From positions 62,001 to 126,000 of the forward strand of contig WTXI01000004.1 in the NCBI GenBank assembly GCA_022376515.1: a stretch of 64,000 nt of DNA. The letters are read 5' to 3'. Below are positions 11,707 through 22,375 of this stretch, one piece after another (positions within the stretch are counted from its first letter, which is position 1; every line of letters begins with the position of its first letter). A model generated the notes under the pieces. The model did not search any database. It saw only the letters and a list, made by a program, of their open reading frames with translations, and was not told the DNA's origin. Source of the DNA: Lactifluus volemus (Eukaryota > Basidiomycota > Agaricomycetes > Russulales > Russulaceae). The position numbers were made by a program, and so were the translations under genes.

Positions 11707-12540
11707 GGGCTTTTTGCTACAATATGCTACGTGCGACCTCTTAGGTTATGTTTGGTCTTGTTGTGCGCCACCACGGTTTGGGGTACTTTCACGGCTGACC
11801 GGACCGCCAGTGGACATTTCTCCGATCGTGTTCGCACTTGTAGCAGGAGCCGTTCTGGCCTGAACGGCTCTTGTTATACCAACCTATACATGGTGGCTTC
11901 CTGGGGTAGCGAGGCGCAGGTGCTGCGATCAGAAGTGCCACGGACGTGCCGGTGCACTAGTACACTAGTAGGCTCTGCGGAACTATTTCATGACGCTCTA
12001 TTGAATTTGCGAGATACGCAGCCGCCATAGAACAGCAGCTTTACGACAGTATTCCTTATCGCCGAGCCCAGGAAGATGGGCAATTTTTTTACAGAAGCCG
12101 TCGCACACCAGATGGCACCGGCAAGTTGTATGTTGGATGGGAGCACTGGGCCGCATCGTTCAGAAAACGTTCGGCAAATTTTTCATCAACTTCGACGAGC
12201 GGGCTCCTCGACAGCATATCCTTCAATCGCAATATCTAATTACTGCCAGGTTAACGAAGGCATGAAAAATAGTAGTAAACGTAAAAAGCATAGCAGTCGT
12301 ACACTGGCAGTAGACATGTATACCTCGCAGGCAAATGATGTCGTGCCCGAAACCTAGCTAACATGTACGCAGGGTTGTTGCCGTCACCAAGTGACGCAGG
12401 GAGGAGAGAAAACACAATAGTTAGAAAATCTCAGGAAGGGTGTGCGAACATGCAACGAAACTTGAAGGGTATGTGATAGTCATAAAGATACAAACGTCCA
12501 TTTCAAGTCGATCAAGGTAAGTTAGTTATGCTGCTCATAA
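11707..12540. other. Intergenic
   Basis: Upstream of the complex I subunit gene and downstream of the next F-box copy. It presumably includes the promoter of the former. Short open frames only, with nothing recognisable on either strand. Confidence 0.3.
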
Positions 12541-14163
12541 CTAGGGATCCTGGCGAGCGTCATGAACGAGAGAGTCGTGAGCGTGAGTGATATATGTGTA
12601 GTCGTGTCGAGACGTACCTGGATCCACTATCCGCAGGCTCACGGGACAGCCTGCTACTTGTCGTTCATCGAGGAACGCGGCAAATGCGTCCCTAGCATCT
12701 CCTCGCCCAGAATATCCAACCTCCTTCAGGTTCGGCAGGAGCTCCAGTGGGGGCTCTCCATCGCCAGCTGGTAAGAAACGGGAGATTTTGCCGACGAGAA
12801 CGTCTTGCACATGAATGGCCTTCGCGTTGGTGAACAACCTGAGAAGTTGACGCCACAGTGTTCGGTCAAAACGGTTGTGCCATTCCAATGACCGGCTGTA
12901 CTCCTTATAGCCGACTGTGACTTGCTCAACTACAGAGAGCAAAGGTGAAAGTGAACTGAAGATTTGCACCACAGACGCCACCTGCCAGTCGAACTGTCTG
13001 CACTCGACATACAGCTGCAAGGGGGGGACCCTCCTCTGGGTATAACCGCGTAGTTGGACATAAGTTTCGTCGAACGTGACTTTGACAGCTCTAAATCTGA
13101 GACTCTCAGATGATTGCATGAACCGTAAGAGGCGTGGAACAGTAATGGGGAGTTGATGATGCCGATTTACAAGATGGACACGAAGGATTCTGAGGGAAGG
13201 GGCTCTGATCCGAGCAACAAGGTCATCCAAATATGCACTTGGACCTTGGAAACTGAACCGGCGTAAGTTTGTACATGTGAATTGTGTTATGCGCGGGGCA
13301 TGAAGCAGCTGCATCTCAACATCACGACTGTGAAGAAACGGACGGAATCCAACTGCAAGCCTCTCCGAATGAATAAACCAAAGCTTGATACATAGATAAC
13401 CTGGATGGACACCTGGTGGGATATCCAGAAGCGAGATAGTGACGAGTCGCCTAGCGTTGAAGAATAAGGATGGTCGAATTCGAAGGGAGGCCGGCATCAT
13501 TATAAGATGGCATAGATTGGGTGCGTCAAACGTAACGGGAAGGTCCACTTCCGTGTCGGCCCAAGATTGGATATATAGGCATTCTAGAATTGGGAATCGA
13601 TTGTTCATAACTGCGACAAACATCCACAATGTTGGGAGCTTTGAAAGCCGCACACGACGCACGCGATCGCGGTGCGAGAGTGCGAGAATTATACCGGATT
13701 CGTCTTTAGCCGGTACGTCGTGATCGTCGTCAGGAAATTGATAATCAATCGTTATTGGAAAAGGTGGAGAATGTGCCAGCATCTTCGCTACAGGAACACC
13801 AAAGGTGCAGTAGAGATTAAGATCGAACCCGGATGGGGATGCAAGGATGACATTTCGCCATTGTCGACAGACATGCGCCAGTTTGTACCACCAGCGTTGT
13901 CCGCTCCATTTGAAGACCATTTCTCCATCCTCGCGTTCATATTCGAGTGGGTCTGCGAGCCGATAGATATGAAATACGTTGAAAAGCACGTCATCGTTGA
14001 GGACATGGTTAGGTGCAGGCAGTGATCTACTGTTGAGCCCTATTAGTTTCAAAAGTTGTGAATAGATCGAGGACACAAAAAATTTACTTGGCTCACGTCT
14101 GCCGAGCCTTGTAATGCCAGTGAGGGGAAGACAAATTATGGTAGAGCAACTGGGCATTTTCAT
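12541..14163 (-). CDS. F-box-like leucine-rich protein with extended C-terminus
   Basis: Two exons: 14097-14163 and 12541-14039, with a 57 nt intron at 14040-14096 (donor GTGAGC, acceptor ATAG); 521 residues when spliced. Exon 1 begins MKMPSCSTIICLPL, of the common MP(G/S)C class. The start is at ATG 14163; the homologous start in relatives is the next Met at 14157. The F-box-like segment is LNDDVLFNVFHIYRL, then WWYKLAHVCRQWRNVILASP. The C-terminus runs about 25 residues past the family end, finishing SLVHDARQDP. The intron is a multiple of three with no stop, so unspliced RNA also reads through as a longer protein. The gene looks intact. Confidence 0.78.
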   Translation of the reverse strand: MKMPSCSTIICLPLTGITRLGRREPSKFFVSSIYSQLLKLIGLNSRSLPAPNHVLNDDVLFNVFHIYRLADPLEYEREDGEMVFKWSGQRWWYKLAHVCRQWRNVILASPSGFDLNLYCTFGVPVAKMLAHSPPFPITIDYQFPDDDHDVPAKDESGIILALSHRDRVRRVRLSKLPTLWMFVAVMNNRFPILECLYIQSWADTEVDLPVTFDAPNLCHLIMMPASLRIRPSLFFNARRLVTISLLDIPPGVHPGYLCIKLWFIHSERLAVGFRPFLHSRDVEMQLLHAPRITQFTCTNLRRFSFQGPSAYLDDLVARIRAPSLRILRVHLVNRHHQLPITVPRLLRFMQSSESLRFRAVKVTFDETYVQLRGYTQRRVPPLQLYVECRQFDWQVASVVQIFSSLSPLLSVVEQVTVGYKEYSRSLEWHNRFDRTLWRQLLRLFTNAKAIHVQDVLVGKISRFLPAGDGEPPLELLPNLKEVGYSGRGDARDAFAAFLDERQVAGCPVSLRIVDPGTSRHDYTYITHAHDSLVHDARQDP

Positions 14164-14919
14164 GGAGGTGATTGATAACGTGGTTGTGGTCAAAGAGTTT
14201 GTGTACTAGAAGATGTGTAAGCCTCAGGCCTCAACCAATGCCCCGTGGCGGCGGTGTCCTAGGTCACGGCCACGGAGAGCGACTAATAGTATATGAGACT
14301 CCTCCTTCGGACAGAGTCATCATTCGGCCAGTTCAAACCGCAGCGCGATGCCGCACAATGACCGGCCCGGCAGAGCCGGCCCGATCCAGACAGTGGACCC
14401 TTTTCCACAAATTCGCACACTCATCTACATTCTTATGCGCACACGTAGTACAGCGCAGACGGGGCAGGTCAATACCTTAACGCCTCCAAACAGCCCATTG
14501 GCAAGTACTTCTCACCAATACTCAGTCAGCCGAATTTCTATACAAAACGTCAGATGGGCGTCCTCACGCAACGCTGACAATCACCCCAGAAGGATGGACC
14601 TACGTACCTTGCTATATGGTCTTTAGCGGTGATATACACATGGTCACAATTGACTGATTCCGCGAAGTTGTTTTGTACTGAGTCTGCTGCTCCTGTTCCC
14701 CCTCCGCCCAGCGCCTCTCGCACTGCCATGGCGCCCGCACCCACGGCCGCAAGCGAACGAACCACAGACGAGACGCTTAATTGTAATGGGGGGCCTGAGC
14801 GGGAGGCTGTGGCGGGTCTTCAATGTGCGCACATAAGAAGAGTCCGCCGTGGCCGTGGGATATTGAAGATAGGGCCGCACTGCATGCCAGTGATGGACCT
14901 GCAGTTGGATTCGAATATG
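14164..14919. other. Repeated spacer module
   Basis: There is no gene. The part near 14580-14900 (including the block with GGTCTTCAATGTGCG and GGGATATTGAAGAT) recurs in altered form near 18500, 54740 and 63810, so it belongs to the duplicated spacer. Confidence 0.4.
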
Positions 14920-15310
14920 GGTGATGCCGACCATAACGAGTTTGTCCACATTTTTTTTCATGAGAGAAGGCTACTATATGTATGTGTACCAGGCCCTCTA
15001 TCGTCCGAGGCGTATCATGATGCTGCATCCACATGAGGCTGCGCTTCCTCGCAAATGTGGCGCATGGTTTGACGAGCCCACAGTTCGGCGTTGAGCGGAG
15101 GATGTACCTCTTCGAGCTGTGAGACAGCCGGAATAGCCGAGCATATTCATAATCAGACGAACATGTATTCACAAAAAACGGAACTACACTGGCCAGACAC
15201 AGGATCATGATGTTCTTTATTCCGATGACGGCTTACCGATCGCTTCTATCCTCGCCATTCTGCATCACCAGTTTCTCCTGAGCCTCAGTCGTGCCTGAAA
15301 TATCGTACGT
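14920..15310 (-). pseudogene. NSE3-like fragment (exons 1-2)
   Basis: The minus strand reads KRYILRSTPNCG and, in another frame, ASDDRGPGTHTYSSLLS followed by a stop. These correspond to TYILRSALDP and GPGARTYGSLIAW of the intact gene at 8000-9507. Further right comes a relic of the exon 1 end (KLVMQNGEDRSDR then a stop, then AVIG). Frames change repeatedly and stops intervene, so it is dead. It is clearly more diverged than a recent copy would be. Confidence 0.55.
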
Positions 15311-16283
15311 GAAAACGCCTCTCGCCGGAATGCTCATAAATGAAAGGCGACGAGAGGCGCCGACTCGGATCGCGTCGGTTGGACTTTCGACTAACAAACG
15401 AGGTTGCTCGCCCCTTTGTATCCTCGCTATACTGTACATAGCCTTCGACACGACAAGGACAATAATACCCTCAAGACGATCATTCGCGGCAGTAGCAGAT
15501 CTGAACCAATTGATTTAGAAGATAGTTCCAGCTAGTTGAGAAAAAAAGGTACCTATCGATGAGGGTAGCGGAGTATTCTCAGCAGGTCACAGTAAACACG
15601 TCACATTCACAGCAGCTTCAAGTTACAGTGCAGACGCACGTCGACAAATTTTGAAAGGCCCGGTGGAGGGCCGGGCGCTGCCCCGAGGATGTACTGTAGT
15701 GGTTAGGGATGAATTCGCGTTGTTCGTGTTTAGCTCAGCGTCGGGTATGTACAATGTCCGCTACGCTTCCCACGCCTGTCATTCTTCGCCCTGCTGCCCC
15801 GTCCCTAATCCCTACTCCACCGGGAAGGGTGACTGACTTGTGCACAAAGCAACGATGAAGAGACCTCTACTGAGATGCCAGAATGTGGTCAGTATGTCAC
15901 AGATTGCAAGACCTGTCTGTGATAAGCGGTAGGCATACAGTAGCAGTCATTGTACGTAAATACATCGCAAGGAACTGACAGTACGCTCGAAACGAAAATA
16001 AAGATGGTCAACATGTATGCATAATTTTTGCAGTCACCAAGGAATGCAGAGAGAGATAAATTATACACGTGATAGTCATCAAGATGCATACAGTGCCATA
16101 CACCTACTGATATGTTGACGAAGATAAGTTAGTTGAGCCGCTTAGTGTTGCAATCGCATCAACGAGGATATTGGTGGTCGTCATGAACAAGAGAGCAGAC
16201 GTATCACAATGTGAGCACGACTAAGATGGGTAGTCATGTGAGGACGTACTTCGATCCACCAATTAGCTCCATTGCTGCAGCGC
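15311..16283. other. Spacer with repeated blocks
   Basis: There is no gene. About 15655-15805 matches 51150-51290 (shared GTAGTGGTTRGGGATGAA and GTCCGCTACGCTTCCCACGC). From about 15890 the block with ACATCGCAAGGAA and the GATAAGTTAGTT segment is the standard module found left of most F-box copies. Confidence 0.4.
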
Positions 16284-17865
16284 TCACACGTATAGATCGC
16301 TTGACAGAACCGGGGGCACATCGAACATCGAAGGATCCACCAAACGCAGACTGACGGGACGGCCTGCTACTTGTCGTTCGTTGAGAAGTCTGATCAATGC
16401 GTCCCGAGCATCGCTTCCTCCAGAATATCCAACCTCCTCAAGGTTCGGAAGGAGCTCCAGTGGTGGCTCTCCATCTTCAGATGGCAAGGAACGGATGATT
16501 TTGCTGACGAGATGATCTTGTACATGAATGGTCTTCGCGATAGCGAACGGCCTAAGAAGTTCACGCCACTGTCTTCGATCGACGTTGTTGTGCCATTCTG
16601 ATGATCGATAGCACTTGTCGTAGCTGAATGTGACTTTCTCGACAACAGAAAGTACGGGCAAAAATGTGTTTAAGAATTGCACCGCAGACGCAACTTGCCA
16701 CTCGTGAAGTCCACACCAGATCTGCAACAACAAGGGAGTGTCCCCCTTCCAAGGGACCGCATGTAAGGACACCGCAAGCCTGCCGAGGGTTACCTGGACA
16801 GCGGTAAATCTGAGGGCCTCGGATGTTTGCATGAACTGTAAGAGGCGTGGAAAAGTAAAGGAGAGCTGATTAAAAATAAGAAAGACATGAAGTTTGTCGA
16901 GGGAAGGGGCGCTGATCCGAGCAAGAAGACCTTCCAAATGTGTGACCGTACCTCGGAACACAAGCCAGCGTAGGTTGGGAAGTGTGGTCATGTCCGGGGT
17001 CTGGCGCAGCTGCCTTTCAACATCGTGGTTGCGGGTAGGGAATTGAAATATAATAGACAGTTTCTCCAGCTGGAGCATAAGTGCAAGTCGGGTAAATATA
17101 TAACTTGGAGGAAAATAGTAGGATGCAGGGATATTGAGAAGCTCGAGAGTGACCAGTCCCGCGGCAGTTGTGAGGAAGGGAGATCCATCTGGAAGGGAAG
17201 CGGCCGTCCACAGTCTGAGATGGCGTAATTTGGGAGCTTGAAACGTTACACGAAGGAAGACTTCGGTTCGAGATTCGATATTCATGCGTTCCAGAGTTGG
17301 GAATTGACCATCCATAGCAGTGACGAACTTCTCCACATTTGGGGGGTGCCAAAAGTAAATGTGACGCAAGTAAATGTGACGCACGCGATCACGGTGAGAA
17401 AGTGCGAGCAATATACCCGATTCATCTTCTGTTGTTATCTCTTGAGCATTGTGATAATAGATGGTGAGCGGCAAAGGTGGTGAATGTGCGAGCATGTCCG
17501 CTACAGGCACACCATTGGTGCAGAGGAGATGAAGGTCGAGCCGGGATGGTGACTCAAGAATAACATTTCGCCATTGTCGACAAATATGTGCCAATTTATA
17601 CCACCAACGTTGGCGGCGCCAAACAAAGATCGTCGCAAATCCGTCGTCATGTTCGTCTGCCAGCCGATAAAGATGAAATATATTGAGAAGCACATCATCG
17701 TTGAGGATATTGATAGGTGAGTGTCGTCTATTGCTGTTGAGCCCTATTAATTCGCAAGTTTGTGAACAGATCAGAGAACAGAGCTTGAAGGATTTAGAAC
17801 TCACAACTTAGTTCACGTCGGCCGCCGGCGAGCCTTCTAATGAGGGTAGAGCAACAACCAGACAT
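16284..17865 (-). CDS. F-box-like leucine-rich protein
   Basis: Exons 17805-17865 and 16284-17743, with a 61 nt intron at 17744-17804 (donor GTGAGT, acceptor ATAG); 506 residues. Exon 1 encodes MSGCCSTLIRRLAGGRRELS. A second GTGAAC donor 15 nt earlier would also keep phase but is weaker. The F-box-like segment is ILNDDVLLNIFHLYRLADE, followed by the tryptophan-rich RRQRWWYKLAHICRQWRN. The body has one unusual feature, a near-duplicate IYLRHIYFWHP at the HRDRVRHI turn: the DNA shows a small tandem duplication of GCAAGTAAATGTGAC near 17365-17385. It ends VDPSMFDVPPVLSSDLYV. The gene looks intact. Confidence 0.8.
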
Positions 17866-18248
17866 TTTCAGGGAGGTGAGTAATGACGTAGGATATGATT
17901 GAAAAGTTCACGGTAGCGATGGTGGTAGTGTGCAATGTGCATGGACGTGCCCCGTCACGGTCCTCGTGACCGTGGTGTCATTAGGCGCTGAGCTATCCAG
18001 AATGGGCATGTTCATATGCGTGCCACCGAGTGCGTATCGTGACACAGTGCGAAGCCTCATTGGCTACAACCAGTTCAGTTCGAGAAGTTCCCACTGACAC
18101 CTCCGTGAACACGTTCTACACAAAACCCCATGCGCGCATCTGCGCAGCGCTGATGAGCGTCCCACAAAGATGGACGTACAGACCCTGCTACCTGCAACAC
18201 CAGATGGATTCTTTGTCGTCCGTTGTTCCCTCCTCCTAACGATCCAGG
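17866..18248. other. Spacer
   Basis: Promoter-side spacer of the preceding F-box copy. It contains the repeated GCGCATCTGCGCAGCGCTGATG-type block (near 18130) also present at 43510 and 46700. No gene seen. Confidence 0.35.
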
Positions 18249-18785
18249 GATTTTGGCCCGAAAGGTTCGATCGCTAGCGTGGACACTGCTGCTCTCGTAT
18301 CGCCTCTCCGCACTCACGAACACAAGTAAAGACGAGCTGCTGAATACTGGGAAAGGTAAAATAGAGGTCGAACACGATATCCCACAGCTTAGGCTAAGCT
18401 GTGGGATATCGTGTTCGATCTCTATTTTACCTTTCCCAGTGCGTGGAGCCGCGCAAATGTCCGGACCAGGGCCGAGACCAATAGCTGCTGGAGTTGGAGG
18501 CCGTGGCGGGTCCTCCAAGTGCGTGCGTGAGGAAGGTATTCTGTCCTCGGATATGGGGCTGTACCGCATGGGTGGACCCGTCATCAGTTTCGGTACCCAA
18601 CACCCACTGTGTCGAGTGGTGCCATGCCTAAGTTTAACTCTCTCAACAGAGCTTTGGAGCTACATTCCATGGAAGGAGAGTGTACATTGTTGCACAACGT
18701 ATACGGACAATTCATTGAGTACCAGATTGGGTCTATGAAGGGTAAGAGGGCATACAGTTGTAGTAATTATATGTAAAAAAGGTGA
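18249..18785 (+). repeat. Direct repeat, left copy, flanking the protease gene
   Basis: It begins GATTTTGGCCCGAAAGGTTC-like (18249) and ends near the GGGCATACAGTTGTAGTAAT segment. It matches 20981-21505 over most of its length with scattered differences and small indels. This copy alone carries the long palindrome at 18347-18439. The strand is arbitrary, set to that of the match. Parts also recur near 46860-47060. Confidence 0.75.
18347..18439. repeat. Near-perfect palindrome, 46 bp arms, 1 bp centre
   Basis: Arms 18347-18392 and 18394-18439 are reverse complements with a single mismatch (G at 18367 opposite the A/T expected) around one central G. The right arm is the ancestral sequence, because it aligns to the duplicate near 21118-21175, which has no left arm. 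The left arm is therefore a new inverted copy placed beside its template. Confidence 0.95.
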
Positions 18786-18944
18786 AATCTGAAACAACGG
18801 CATCGAGCAAGACATGTGCATGCACCAACGACGACGAGAACGTAACCGCAAGGCAAGAAACGAGAGAAAGAACAGTTTGGAATGGAGAACAACGCAGACA
18901 AGGACGTAGGAAGGGGCATAGTTGGCAGTCGACAAGCGAGAACA
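18786..18944. other. Short spacer
   Basis: Sequence between the direct repeat and the second palindrome. No gene seen. Confidence 0.3.
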
Positions 18945-19015
18945 AGGAGAGGGGGAACATGGAGGTTCTGACATCGAAGTCTTCGATGTCAGAACCTCCA
19001 TGTTCCCCCTCTCCT
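18945..19015. repeat. Perfect palindrome, 35 bp arms, 1 bp centre
   Basis: Arms 18945-18979 and 18981-19015 are exact reverse complements around a single T at 18980. It lies about 100 bp downstream of the protease gene's stop codon (minus strand) and could fold as a hairpin in the transcript's 3' region. No homologous copy elsewhere shows which arm is original. Confidence 0.95.
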
Positions 19016-19111
19016 GACTCGAAGACGAAGATGCTGGCTTCGAACTTCCTCAGCTACCTGTGAGAATGCATGAGGTGGAAGAGACGAACCTTTGGAATGA
19101 CCTTCTCTGGT

Positions 19112-20813
19112 TTACCAAGAAGTGCGGAAGAAGTCAGCATAGGGAAACTTCGCTTTGATGTTTGCTAGGAGCTTTTCGCCCGGGGTGCAGTAAGTCACGT
19201 GGTTGGTAGTGGAACCACCTTTGTTCTGGGCCGAGTGAAGCTGACCGACAATCAAAGCCTTGCCATTCTTCATGTGCCACACCAAAGCACCCGAGTCTCC
19301 CTTCTCTGAGAAGGCTTCAGCAGTCTCGCAGCCGGAGTTATAGATGCCGATCTCGATAGAAGTGACACCGACATCATTCTCGGTGAAGGAGACAAGACCA
19401 GCGTATCGACCGAAGGTAAGGTCCGTAGTATTGCCGTCTTTCGCGACCATGACGAAGCGCTGGTGCTCGCTGTCAATATTTTCGGGGACTCCGAGTTCGT
19501 CCAAAGTCGACCAGCCTTCAATCCGGAGCTTCCCCTCCTCGGGGAACTTGAAAGTGGTCGGACCACCACCGAGCATCATGCTGAGCTGATAAAGAGTGTA
19601 CTTCGTGCCTAAAAAAATGAGTTCCGTTGTATGAGGTGAATACGAGACCAAAAACAAGTCGAAACGCACCTAAGCACACGACGTTGCCTTCAAAAGCATC
19701 CTTGACCTTAGCGTCGGCGGCAACGAAGACACCCCAGTCGGAAGTAAAACGACTGCCGCCCTCGTCGACGGTGATGGCTGGAGCAAATTGAGTATACCCG
19801 ATATTGCGATGGAGACTAATATGCGACCAGTTCCTGGTGGCGTTGAGATGGAAGGCTGTGAGGTCGTTGACGGCCTTGGTCTCTCGATCCAGGTCCCACT
19901 GCCTCTCCTTGATCACTTCGGCGTTGTCGTCGGCCAACCTCGACTGCAGTGTGGCTATCTCCCGAGTCAAGGCCTCAGCATCCATAGCGTGATTAGCGAT
20001 TTCGCGAGTAGTCTCGTCGAGGCCGCGATCGAATCGACGACCTCCGCAAATTCGGACATAGCTTTTAGGTGCGCCGCCTCTGTGCTCGTAGTCGACGGTC
20101 GGGTTCCTCCGGAGAACATGGCAGTTCGTGACGCCAAAGACCTTCGTGCTGGGGTTGCCGTCTTTGTCGAGTTTCTCGTGGAACCAAAGCGTAAGCGTGC
20201 CTTGGGCGTTCTTCCTCTCCATGTCGTCGGCAGCAAGTGAAACGCCGTGAAGAGGGGTGAGGAAGCGGCGAACGTGGTGAGTAGCATCGTACCTGGTAAC
20301 GGCGGGCAAGAGGGGGGGACCTGCCAGCCTCTGGAGAACCGACTCTCTCCACTCTATTACGACACCCTCGATTCCTTCGTCCTTCAGGAGGCCAAGGATC
20401 TCCAGGGAGACCTCGTGGGCCGTCTCGGAAGAAGTAGTACCGGGTTTGACCCCAACCCAAATGACGACGGGACCCAAACTCCCCTTCCCTCCTTCGTCCT
20501 CCGGGTGGGTGTAGAATCTAGCAGGATCGACGGACGTCAAGCTGACCTTTCGTGCCTTGATAATTTGCACGATCTGAAGGCCGAGAGGGATCCAGACATT
20601 GTCCATGTTGAGCGGTGTGTCGAAGACTCCATGGATAGATTTGACGGGGAGAGAGGCGAATCTGCCAGTCGGTTTGTTGAAGGGCGTGGTGCCGTGGTTA
20701 GATCGGTAGAGGAGAAGGGGATGGTCGTCGTCACCCGTGATGCCGTTATAGTAGGCTGCACGTTCGAAGGGGCTAGGACTGAACTCGGAGACAACAGGAG
20801 CTTCGCTGGCCAT
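19112..20813 (-). CDS. Trypsin-fold serine protease-like protein
   Basis: Exons 19670-20813 and 19112-19608, with a 61 nt intron at 19609-19669 (donor GTGCGT, acceptor TTTTTTAG); 546 residues. The likely catalytic triad is His232 in GVTNCHVLRR, Asp359 in TSDWGVFVA and Ser487 in EKGDSGALVW; GDSG is the chymotrypsin-clan nucleophile motif. Between His and Asp is an insert of about 60 charged residues (AEALTREIATLQSRLADDNA...) with heptad-like spacing that may form a coiled coil. No signal peptide is visible, so it may act inside the cell. The N-terminal 180 residues resemble no family I can name. The gene stands between two direct repeats of about 530 bp, apart from the F-box array. Activity and substrate are inferred from motifs only. 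Confidence 0.8.
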
Positions 20814-20980
20814 GGAGAGAGCTAGGCAAGGGAGGGATCTCGGATTTCCGAGTTACGAGATTGATCCATTCGAGGAATGGAGGCGGTATTGACCCCTCAA
20901 GTCTAAGTATAAGGCCCCTAATTATTTGGGCAAAAGAAGGATCCACACGGGCCGATACGTTAATGTACACGTATAGGTGA

Positions 20981-21505
20981 TTTTGGCCCGAAAGGTTCGA
21001 TCGCTAGCGTAGAGAGGCTACTGCTCTCGTATCGCCTCTGCCTTCCGCCTCGAGTACTACTGCCAGTGCCACGGCTCTCGCACTCGCAAACACAAGTAAA
21101 GACGAGCTGCTGAATAAGCCGTGGGATGTCGAATTCGATCTGTATTTTGCCTTTCTCCGGTGCGTGGAGCCGCGCAGATATCTAGGCCAGGGCCGAGACC
21201 AATAGCTGCTGGAGTTGGAGGCCGTGGAAGTGTGTGTGAGGAAGGCATTCTGTCCTTGGATATGGGGCTGTTCCAGTACCGCATGCCAGTGGTGGACCCG
21301 TCGTCAGTTTCGGTACCCAACACGCACTGTATTACTGCAAGTGGTGCCATGCCTACTAAGTCTATCTCCTCAACAGAGCTCTGGAGCTACAGTCCATGGA
21401 AGGAGGGTGTACGTTGTTACGCAACGTATACGGAAAATTCATTGAGTACCAGATTAGGTCTACGAAGGGTAAGAGGGCATACAATTGTAGTAAAAAAGTG
21501 AAATG
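20981..21505 (+). repeat. Direct repeat, right copy, flanking the protease gene
   Basis: Matches 18249-18785: a shared start at GGCCCGAAAGGTTCGATCGC, a shared middle GCTGCTGGAGTTGGAGGCCG and a shared end GGGTAAGAGGGCATACA. It lacks the inverted arm seen in the left copy. Confidence 0.75.
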
Positions 21506-22375
21506 TCATCATGTCTCTCTCACGCTTTGTGGGATTTGTGAAAGGAGGTAAGGACTCGAGATACGGGTAGATCCTCATGGCAAGGTTGGCGTTAAATGGG
21601 TTCAGCAGTTGTCATAGACTTCGGTGAGCTGCTCAATGAGCTCTGCACGCTTCTCAGGTCACAAGCTCAAAAAACGAATGGGTAATATTTCATTGGATTC
21701 GAAAACTTGGAAGCTATGTAGGACGATCGTGCCTTTTCACTAGTAGCAAACGAGGTTGCTCACACCTCGTTAGATATAGCCTTCCACACGACAAGGTCAA
21801 CAATACCCTCAAACTGATCATTTTGCGACAGTAGCGCACCTGAACCGGTTCATTCAAAAGAAAGCTCTGGTGATGTGGGAAAAAAAGTACCTATTCCTGA
21901 AGGTGGCCGCGGCGGTATCGTCAGCTGATTGCAGTAAACACGCCACTTTCATCGCGGCTTCAAGTTTTTGCGCAGACGGATTGCCGACAAAAACAAAGAA
22001 AAGAGGGTGACTGGCCTGCGCGAGGGCTAGCAGAAGACTCCAGCAGTACGTCACAAGATCGCAGGACCTGATAAGTGGTTGTCATAGCAGTCGTAGAGTG
22101 TACATAAATACATCGCAAGGAAATGACACCGCGCCTGAAACGCGAATAGCTCGGGCCAACATGTACGAAGAGACAAATTATACGTAGAGACTTTGAGGAA
22201 GGGTACGTGATAAGAAAAGCTAGCTGGGCCGCTTTGTTGCGATCTCATCAATGACTAAAATCTGGCGGTCATGAACTGGAGAGTAGGCACGTATCACGGC
22301 GTGAGCGCGATTAAGATATGGGTAGTTGTGTCGAGACGTACTTTAATCCACCAATTAGCTCGATTGCTGCAGCGC
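21506..22375. other. Repeated spacer module left of an F-box copy
   Basis: There is no gene. It contains in order the blocks found beside many copies: GGATTCGAAAACTTGGAAGC, AACGAGGTTGCTCACACC, ACATCGCAAGGAAATGACAC, GCCGCTTTGTTGCGATCTCA and CCACCAATTAGCTCGATTGC. Related runs are at 40860-41690, 48000-48860, 51640-52290 and 60720-61355. Confidence 0.6.
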
